From: JBILCM01 sp044353165
GTDB taxonomy: Bacteria; Bacillota; Bacilli; Paenibacillales; YIM-B00363
Direction of reading: 5' to 3'
Length of the DNA stretch: 46,628 nucleotides
Assembly: GCA_044353165.1 (NCBI GenBank)
Contig: JBILCM010000012.1
Span: 1 to 46,628 of the forward strand
Positions 42,409 through 46,628 of this stretch are shown here, piece by piece (within the stretch, counting starts at the first letter, position 1; each line of letters begins with the position of its first letter). The notes under the pieces are model-generated. The model had not been told where the DNA came from, made no database searches, and was given only the letters and a program-made list of their open reading frames with translations. The position numbers were made by a program, and so were the translations under genes.

Positions 42409-42951
42409 ATGGCGGAAATCCGAATACGCAAAACAAATGAAAGAATCACGGGCGAACAATCTGTAAGAACTTTTCTTGCAAGCCAAGAAGTGCTTTATGA
42501 ACATTGGAATTCAGAAAAGTTGCCAACTCGATTAAGAGAAAAATTTACGTTAAATGATGAAGAAAAAACCGAAATCTTGCAAACGTATGAATCAGAAATT
42601 CAAGATCTTGCACAAAGACGCGGATATAGAACATGGGATATCGTGGCTTTATCTGATGCAACCCCAAATTTAAATGAACTACTCAAAAAATTTGAGAATG
42701 TACACACCCATACCGAAGATGAAGTTCGTGCAATCACCGCTGGTCAAGGAATTTTCGTGATTAAAGGAACGGAAGAAATTGGATATTTCGATGTGGAACT
42801 GCAGGCAGGAGATGTAATTTCAGTACCTGAGAATAAACCGCATTTCTTTACGCTTATGCAGAATCGTCAGATTGTTGCTGTTCGATTATTTATAGAAACG
42901 GAAGGTTGGATTGCACATCCCTTCTCAGACCCGGCATTCCAAAATGTCTAG
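42409..42951 (+). CDS. mtnD: Acireductone dioxygenase
   Basis: 180 aa cupin. Metal ligands are visible in VHTHTEDEVRAI (H-x-H-x4-E near residue 98) and NKPHFF. The N-terminal helical part and LQAGDVISVPENKPH match acireductone dioxygenases of the methionine salvage pathway, which convert acireductone to 2-keto-4-methylthiobutyrate (iron form) or an off-pathway product (nickel form). No other mtn gene is adjacent. GAGGGAT precedes the ATG, and a terminator follows directly. Confidence 0.88.
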   Translation: MAEIRIRKTNERITGEQSVRTFLASQEVLYEHWNSEKLPTRLREKFTLNDEEKTEILQTYESEIQDLAQRRGYRTWDIVALSDATPNLNELLKKFENVHTHTEDEVRAITAGQGIFVIKGTEEIGYFDVELQAGDVISVPENKPHFFTLMQNRQIVAVRLFIETEGWIAHPFSDPAFQNV

Positions 42952-42958
42952 TAATACT

Positions 42959-42994
42959 CCCCTCCAGTGTTGCTCACGAGAGGGGTTTTTTTTT
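42959..42994 (+). terminator. Rho-independent terminator of mtnD
   Basis: CCCCTC (42959-42964) pairs with GAGGGG (42980-42985) and is followed by nine T. It overlaps the end of the convergent HAD gene by two bases and has no T-run on the minus strand. Confidence 0.82.
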
Positions 42995-43781
42995 AAAGTG
43001 AAATAAGATCCAGAATTCCGCTTAATTGTTTCACAGTATAAGTAGGTGGGGTATGTTCCCCTACAGTCATGTCATGATGATTAATCCATATGTTATCCAT
43101 ACCGATTCTGGAGGAACCAAGTATGTCAGTCGTTAATTTATCACCAACCATGATTCCTTCATTAGGTTTAATCCCAAGCAAACTTAAAGCATATTCAAAT
43201 ATGCTAGGATCTGGTTTACCCCGTCCAAATTCGCCAGAGATCACAATATGATCAAAATATGAATTAATTCTAGGAACACCCATTAATTTTTCTTTCTGTA
43301 GGTCTGGCGAACCGTTCGTAAGTAGTAAAAGTTTGGCGTTCCCTTGTATTTTGTTAAGCACGTCGTACGTATCATCATAAACATAATGAAGATGTCGTCT
43401 AAACTCTGCGAATTGTTCACCTAACTGTTCGCCTAGTTTTCTATTATCGATCCCAACTGCTTGCAACCCACTTGTCCATGCATCCGCTCGATATTGTGGC
43501 GCAATAGACTCTAATTTTCGAAACATAGGATGATTACCTGTTGAGAAACGCCCCCACAATCCTTCCAAAGGGTTGATACCAATCATTTGGGTGAATGCAT
43601 AGGTCTCATAACTTTCATAAAGTTTTCTTGCTTCTCTACGGACAGCCACTTCAAGTTTTTGAGGGTCTATACCTGTGTTTAAAAATGCTTGTTGACAAGT
43701 CAAGATGAACGCCTCATGAATTGAGCGTTCATCCCATAATAATGTATCGTCTAAATCAAATATGACAGCCTTCTTTTTCAT
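42993..43781 (-). CDS. HAD-family hydrolase (subfamily IA)
   Basis: 262 aa. Motif I FDLDDTLLWDE at 9-19 (nucleophile Asp and acid/base Asp), motif II LLLTNGSPD near 153, motif III Lys in GRGKPDPSIF, and motif IV MVGDKLTTDI. An inserted helical cap between motifs I and II fits YjjG/YfnB-type phosphatases acting on small phosphometabolites; substrate unknown. AAGGAG precedes the ATG. It lies six bases after the membrane-protein gene. Confidence 0.87.
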   Translation of the reverse strand: MKKKAVIFDLDDTLLWDERSIHEAFILTCQQAFLNTGIDPQKLEVAVRREARKLYESYETYAFTQMIGINPLEGLWGRFSTGNHPMFRKLESIAPQYRADAWTSGLQAVGIDNRKLGEQLGEQFAEFRRHLHYVYDDTYDVLNKIQGNAKLLLLTNGSPDLQKEKLMGVPRINSYFDHIVISGEFGRGKPDPSIFEYALSLLGIKPNEGIMVGDKLTTDILGSSRIGMDNIWINHHDMTVGEHTPPTYTVKQLSGILDLISL

Positions 43782-43787
43782 TAATTT

Positions 43788-44300
43788 TTACTCCTTCGTC
43801 ATATCCAATAATTCAATTTTATTAAAAGTAGCAAATTGTTTCAACGCCGCTGACAAGTCAGCGATTGGATAAAGTTGATACAATTTGTTGAACGATTTTT
43901 TTGTTTTACCATCATTCAATTTAACAATAGCTTGTGTTTTTGTAACTATGATTGATTCGATTGTTACAGCTTCAACCTTCTTCTCGCCCGTGTATGTGCG
44001 CCATGAAAGTTGCTGTTTACCGATCACAACGTAAGGTCTGCGAATAAAATAGTGGAATATTGCTAGCAATAAATACAAACCAACAGTAATTTGCGACAAT
44101 AGATCTGATGTGCTGCTAGCTACACTCGTGAAACCAAATAGAGTTCCAATAAAAATTAGAATGAGAGGAAAAATCCAGCTCCTGCCTTTAATTTTCAAAT
44201 TTTCACTCACTGTTCCAATTGAATTATGACCTGATTTTTGACGGCGTGCATTAGCTTCTTTTCGATTTTTTTCAATCATTCTTTCCCACTTGCGTGACAT
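43788..44300 (-). CDS. Membrane protein of unknown function
   Basis: 170 aa from the ATG at 44300, about ten bases after AAGGAAGG; the frame is open 30 bases further up but those ATGs have no SD. A basic N-terminus (about 1-40) is followed by two membrane segments (about 42-62 and 72-90), then an 80-residue cytoplasmic domain of beta-rich PH-like character (RPYVVIGKQQLSWRTY, VTIESIIVTKTQAIV). Family not recognised. Probably co-transcribed with the HAD gene. Confidence 0.7.
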   Translation of the reverse strand: MSRKWERMIEKNRKEANARRQKSGHNSIGTVSENLKIKGRSWIFPLILIFIGTLFGFTSVASSTSDLLSQITVGLYLLLAIFHYFIRRPYVVIGKQQLSWRTYTGEKKVEAVTIESIIVTKTQAIVKLNDGKTKKSFNKLYQLYPIADLSAALKQFATFNKIELLDMTKE

Positions 44301-44445
44301 AAGCGTTGATCCTTCCTTCATTCTCATCAATTTAGCTAGTCTTCTTCACTCATTACTTTGACATAGAATGATTTAGGAAGTCAAGATAAACACTTATAAT
44401 CAAAACTGTAGAAAATTTAACGTTTTGGATCCATTATGTGTTTGT

Positions 44446-44772
44446 TTAGGGTAAATACAATACTTGACCAACATGTATTTTTCCATCGGTTAATTGATTT
44501 GCTTCTTGGATTGCATGAATATATTCCTGTGTCGGTATTTTACCATCTCGGTACGTTCTTGCAATACTCCAGAGTGTGTCACCTTGTTCTACACATATGC
44601 GAACACTAACGGACTTAATCTCAGATATCATTGTTGCTTCTTGATTATCCATTGCATTGGCATGAAGTATAATTCCGGAGGTAAAGCTGATGCCAATAAC
44701 AACAAGCAAAGCCATAACTCTGTAAAACATTCTTCGAAATATGTTTACCTTCAATTTATGATTTGTAATCAA
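44446..44772 (-). CDS. yneA: YneA-like SOS cell-division suppressor (LysM domain)
   Basis: 108 aa, TTG start at 44772 six bases after GGGGGAG. One membrane segment (about 16-38) is followed by a C-terminal LysM domain (about 58-107: VEQGDTLWSIARTYR, ...GQVLYLP). Divergent placement next to lexA and a LexA box across its promoter are the hallmark of YneA, which delays cytokinesis during DNA damage in Bacilli. The extracellular LysM should bind peptidoglycan. Confidence 0.85.
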   Translation of the reverse strand: MITNHKLKVNIFRRMFYRVMALLVVIGISFTSGIILHANAMDNQEATMISEIKSVSVRICVEQGDTLWSIARTYRDGKIPTQEYIHAIQEANQLTDGKIHVGQVLYLP

Positions 44773-44833
44773 AAAAACTCCCCCTAGTTATATAAATCAC
44801 AAACATGAGTTCCGAAACACTTGTTCCTAATTT

Positions 44834-44862
44834 ATACTATCACGAACATTTGTTTGAGTCAA
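44834..44862 (-). promoter_or_regulatory. Sigma-A promoter for yneA
   Basis: TTGACT (44857-44862), a 17-bp spacer and TAGTAT (44834-44839) on the minus strand. The spacer contains SOS box 1. Confidence 0.7.
44843..44856. promoter_or_regulatory. LexA (SOS) box 1
   Basis: CGAAC-ATTT-GTTTG, one mismatch from CGAAC-N4-GTTCG. It fills the spacer of the yneA promoter. Confidence 0.8.
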
Positions 44863-44879
44863 TCCGTTTATCAAATTTT

Positions 44880-44893
44880 CGAACTTATGTTTG
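44880..44893. promoter_or_regulatory. LexA (SOS) box 2
   Basis: CGAAC-TTAT-GTTTG, one mismatch from consensus. It overlaps the -35 box of the lexA promoter. Confidence 0.8.
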
Positions 44894-44919
44894 TACGAAC
44901 TCTGGTTCTATGTTATACT
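44891..44919 (+). promoter_or_regulatory. Sigma-A promoter for lexA
   Basis: TTGTAC (44891-44896), a 17-bp spacer and TATACT (44914-44919), 37 bases before the GTG start. Covered by SOS boxes 2 and 3. Confidence 0.75.
44896..44909. promoter_or_regulatory. LexA (SOS) box 3
   Basis: CGAAC-TCTG-GTTCT, one mismatch from consensus, within the spacer of the lexA promoter. Confidence 0.75.
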
Positions 44920-44955
44920 ACCCTTAAATTATTTTGAATGGTGGTGTAATTAATC

Positions 44956-45576
44956 GTGTCAAAAATTTCGAACCGTCAACAATCCATTTTGGATTTTATT
45001 CGCAGTGAAGTGCGTGAGAAGGGTTACCCACCTTCAGTACGTGAGATTGGGGAAGCTGTTGGTTTAGCTTCTAGTTCTACAGTCCATGGTCATCTCGACC
45101 GCTTAGAGAAGAAGGGTTTTATTCGTAGAGATCCAACCAAACCTCGTGCAATTGAATTGATTGGTCATCAGGATGATCGACAGTTATTCCATTTGTCTGT
45201 ATCTAAAGTTCCTTTAGTAGGGAAAGTGACGGCAGGGCAACCGATTACTGCAGTTGAAAATATTGAGGAATACTTCCCCCTTCCTTCTCACATGGTACGA
45301 GATAACGAAGTTTTTATGCTTTCCGTTGTGGGAGAAAGTATGATTGAAGCAGGTATACATGATGGGGATTACGTAATTGTAAGACAGCAGCAAACAGCAA
45401 TAAACGGGGATATCGTAGTCGCGATGACAGTGGATGATGAGGCTACAGTAAAGACTTTTTACAAGGAACGGGATCATATCCGTCTTCAACCTGAGAATTC
45501 TGCTATGGAACCACTACGATACAATAATGTTAAAGTATTAGGTAAAGTAATAGGCTTGTTCCGAGAGTTACATTGA
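44956..45576 (+). CDS. lexA: SOS repressor LexA
   Basis: 206 aa with GTG start. N-terminal winged helix (SKISNRQQSILDFI..., PPSVREIGEAVGLASSSTVHGHL) and C-terminal S24 peptidase domain. Self-cleavage site Ala93-Gly94 (KVTAGQP), catalytic Ser128 in VVGESM and Lys166 in TVKTFYK are intact. Three LexA boxes in the 183-bp intergenic region show autoregulation and joint control of yneA. A strong terminator follows. Confidence 0.97.
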   Translation: MSKISNRQQSILDFIRSEVREKGYPPSVREIGEAVGLASSSTVHGHLDRLEKKGFIRRDPTKPRAIELIGHQDDRQLFHLSVSKVPLVGKVTAGQPITAVENIEEYFPLPSHMVRDNEVFMLSVVGESMIEAGIHDGDYVIVRQQQTAINGDIVVAMTVDDEATVKTFYKERDHIRLQPENSAMEPLRYNNVKVLGKVIGLFRELH

Positions 45577-45601
45577 TATTTTTTAATCGATTTGATAGAT
45601 G

Positions 45602-45653
45602 AACTAAGAGCGTAGCTTTGTCATGGATTGACAAAACTACGCTCTTAGTTTTT
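45602..45653 (+). terminator. Terminator between lexA and glnA
   Basis: A long hairpin: CTAAGAGCGTAG plus TTTGTC, loop ATGGATT, GACAAA plus CTACGCTCTTAG, followed by TTTTT on the plus strand. On the minus strand the stem is followed only by TTCATC, so use by glnA would be weaker, though the stem is very stable. Confidence 0.85.
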
Positions 45654-45659
45654 AGTCAT

Positions 45660-46628
45660 TTAGTAGATGGAAAGATATTGATCCCGTTCCCATTGGTGAA
45701 TTTGTGTGCGATAAATATCCCACTCAATTTCTTTCAATTCCATAAAATGTGCTAGGGCATGATCGCCTAAAGCATCACAAATAACTTCATCTGACATTAG
45801 TTCTTCTAAAGCTTCTTTCAGATTTGCAGGTAAACTTGGAATGCCTGCCGCGACCCGATCGTCATCTGACATGATATAGATGTTACGGTCAACAGGAGCA
45901 GGTAGCGGTAGTTTGTTCTTGATCCCATTCAATCCGGCTTTTAGCATGACTGCCATGACTAGATATGGATTTGCTGTTGGATCTGGGTTGCGAACTTCGA
46001 TGCGCGTACTTAATCCACGTGAAGCAGGTATTCTGATCATAGGACTACGATTACTAGCAGACCAAGCCACATAGACAGGCGCCTCGTAACCGGGTACCAA
46101 TCGTTTGTAAGAATTGACGGTTGGATTTGTAATTGCTGTGAAAGCTCTGGCATGGTTTAAAATGCCTGCCATGTAATACCGAGCAATTGTGCTCAAGCCA
46201 ATGCGATCTTTCTCATCATAGAATGAATTGACCTCACCTTGGAATAAGGATTGGTGACAATGCATCCCAGAACCATTCATGCCGAACAATGGTTTTGGCA
46301 TGAATGTTGCATGCAGGTTATGTTTTCTTGCTATTGTTTTTACAACAAGTTTGAACGTTTGAATTTGATCGGCGGCTTGAATCGCGTTTGAATATTTAAA
46401 ATCGATTTCATGTTGACCGGGCGCAACTTCGTGATGGGAAGCTTCAATATCAAAACCCATCTCCTCAAGTGTGAGCACAATTTCGCGGCGGCAGTTTTCT
46501 CCAAGATCTGTGGGTGCTAAATCAAAATATCCGCCTTGATCATTTGTTTCTAGCGTGGGGTTTCCCTTTTCATCCGTTTTAAATAAGAAAAACTCTGGCT
46601 CTGGTCCAACATTCATCGTTGAAAAACC
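45660..46628 (-). CDS. glnA: Glutamine synthetase type I (partial, N-terminus outside window)
   Basis: 322 residues to the stop are visible, about three quarters of a 444-aa Bacilli enzyme. The visible part starts at GFSTMNVGPEPEFFLF (metal-binding Glu residues) and continues with HHEVAPGQHEIDFKY, NGSGMHCHQSL, ITNPTVNSYKRLVPGYEAP, NRSPMIRIP, and RVNPDP-like RNPDPTANPYL. It ends DQYLSIY, as in the feedback-inhibited GSI-alpha class. It makes glutamine from glutamate, ammonia and ATP; in Bacilli it also controls GlnR and TnrA. The promoter, and any glnR upstream, are outside the window. Confidence 0.96.
   Translation of the reverse strand, partial: GFSTMNVGPEPEFFLFKTDEKGNPTLETNDQGGYFDLAPTDLGENCRREIVLTLEEMGFDIEASHHEVAPGQHEIDFKYSNAIQAADQIQTFKLVVKTIARKHNLHATFMPKPLFGMNGSGMHCHQSLFQGEVNSFYDEKDRIGLSTIARYYMAGILNHARAFTAITNPTVNSYKRLVPGYEAPVYVAWSASNRSPMIRIPASRGLSTRIEVRNPDPTANPYLVMAVMLKAGLNGIKNKLPLPAPVDRNIYIMSDDDRVAAGIPSLPANLKEALEELMSDEVICDALGDHALAHFMELKEIEWDIYRTQIHQWERDQYLSIY

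Overview
This window is from a low-GC Gram-positive bacterium of class Bacilli. Evidence: strong purine-rich ribosome binding sites, many overlapping ATGA-type gene junctions, KapB (sporulation-kinase modulator), the divergent lexA/yneA pair with Bacillus-type CGAAC-N4-GTTCG SOS boxes, the MrfA/MrfB repair pair, CrtN-type carotenoid genes and Bacilli-style Tad (Flp) pilus genes. The mixture fits a Paenibacillaceae- or Alicyclobacillaceae-like lineage, but the genus cannot be named from the sequence alone. I see no tRNA, rRNA, CRISPR array, insertion sequence or phage gene, and no stretch over 300 bases without a gene.

Layout. (1) 1-1335 (minus): a partial circularly permuted ATP-grasp protein with a perfect GlnR/TnrA-type box upstream. 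(2) 1472-10153 (minus): one compact transcription unit, SNF2 helicase > SWIM zinc-finger protein > unrecognised 636-aa protein > lidless Hsp70 > thioredoxin-like > KapB > membrane-anchored PrsA-like foldase, closed by a terminator. An 11-bp tandem repeat lies at its promoter. The first four or five genes are the best candidate for an undescribed system. (3) 10142-21104 (minus): a Tad/Flp pilus locus bracketed by a Hanks kinase fused to a degenerate CpaE/TadZ-like P-loop domain (first gene) and an FHA-domain protein (last gene). Both the kinase and tadZ have a good sigma-A promoter followed at once by an intrinsic-terminator hairpin in the leader. (4) 21130-23188: a small orphan gene divergent from a CarH/LitR-like B12 photoreceptor repressor, with folE behind it. 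(5) 23172-28640 (minus): FtsJ/RlmM-like methyltransferase, YlmA-like ABC ATPase, MrfB exonuclease, MrfA helicase. (6) 28680-36814: a divergent carotenoid cluster with two CrtN-family enzymes to the left, and synthase, CruF-like protein, acyltransferase, glycosyltransferase and a third CrtN-family enzyme to the right. (7) 36878-42262 (minus): orphan, second prepilin peptidase, RNase Z, MetH. (8) 42409-46628: acireductone dioxygenase, HAD phosphatase, membrane protein, yneA/lexA, partial glnA.

Connections. An 18-bp block with 11-bp periodicity occurs both upstream of the CarH-like gene and between the divergent crt operons (two mismatches), which suggests that the B12/light sensor controls itself and the carotenoid genes 10 kb away. 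The kinase and FHA protein at either end of the Tad locus suggest phosphorylation control of the pilus. CarH and MetH are both cobalamin proteins; FolE, MetH and MtnD connect folate and methionine metabolism.
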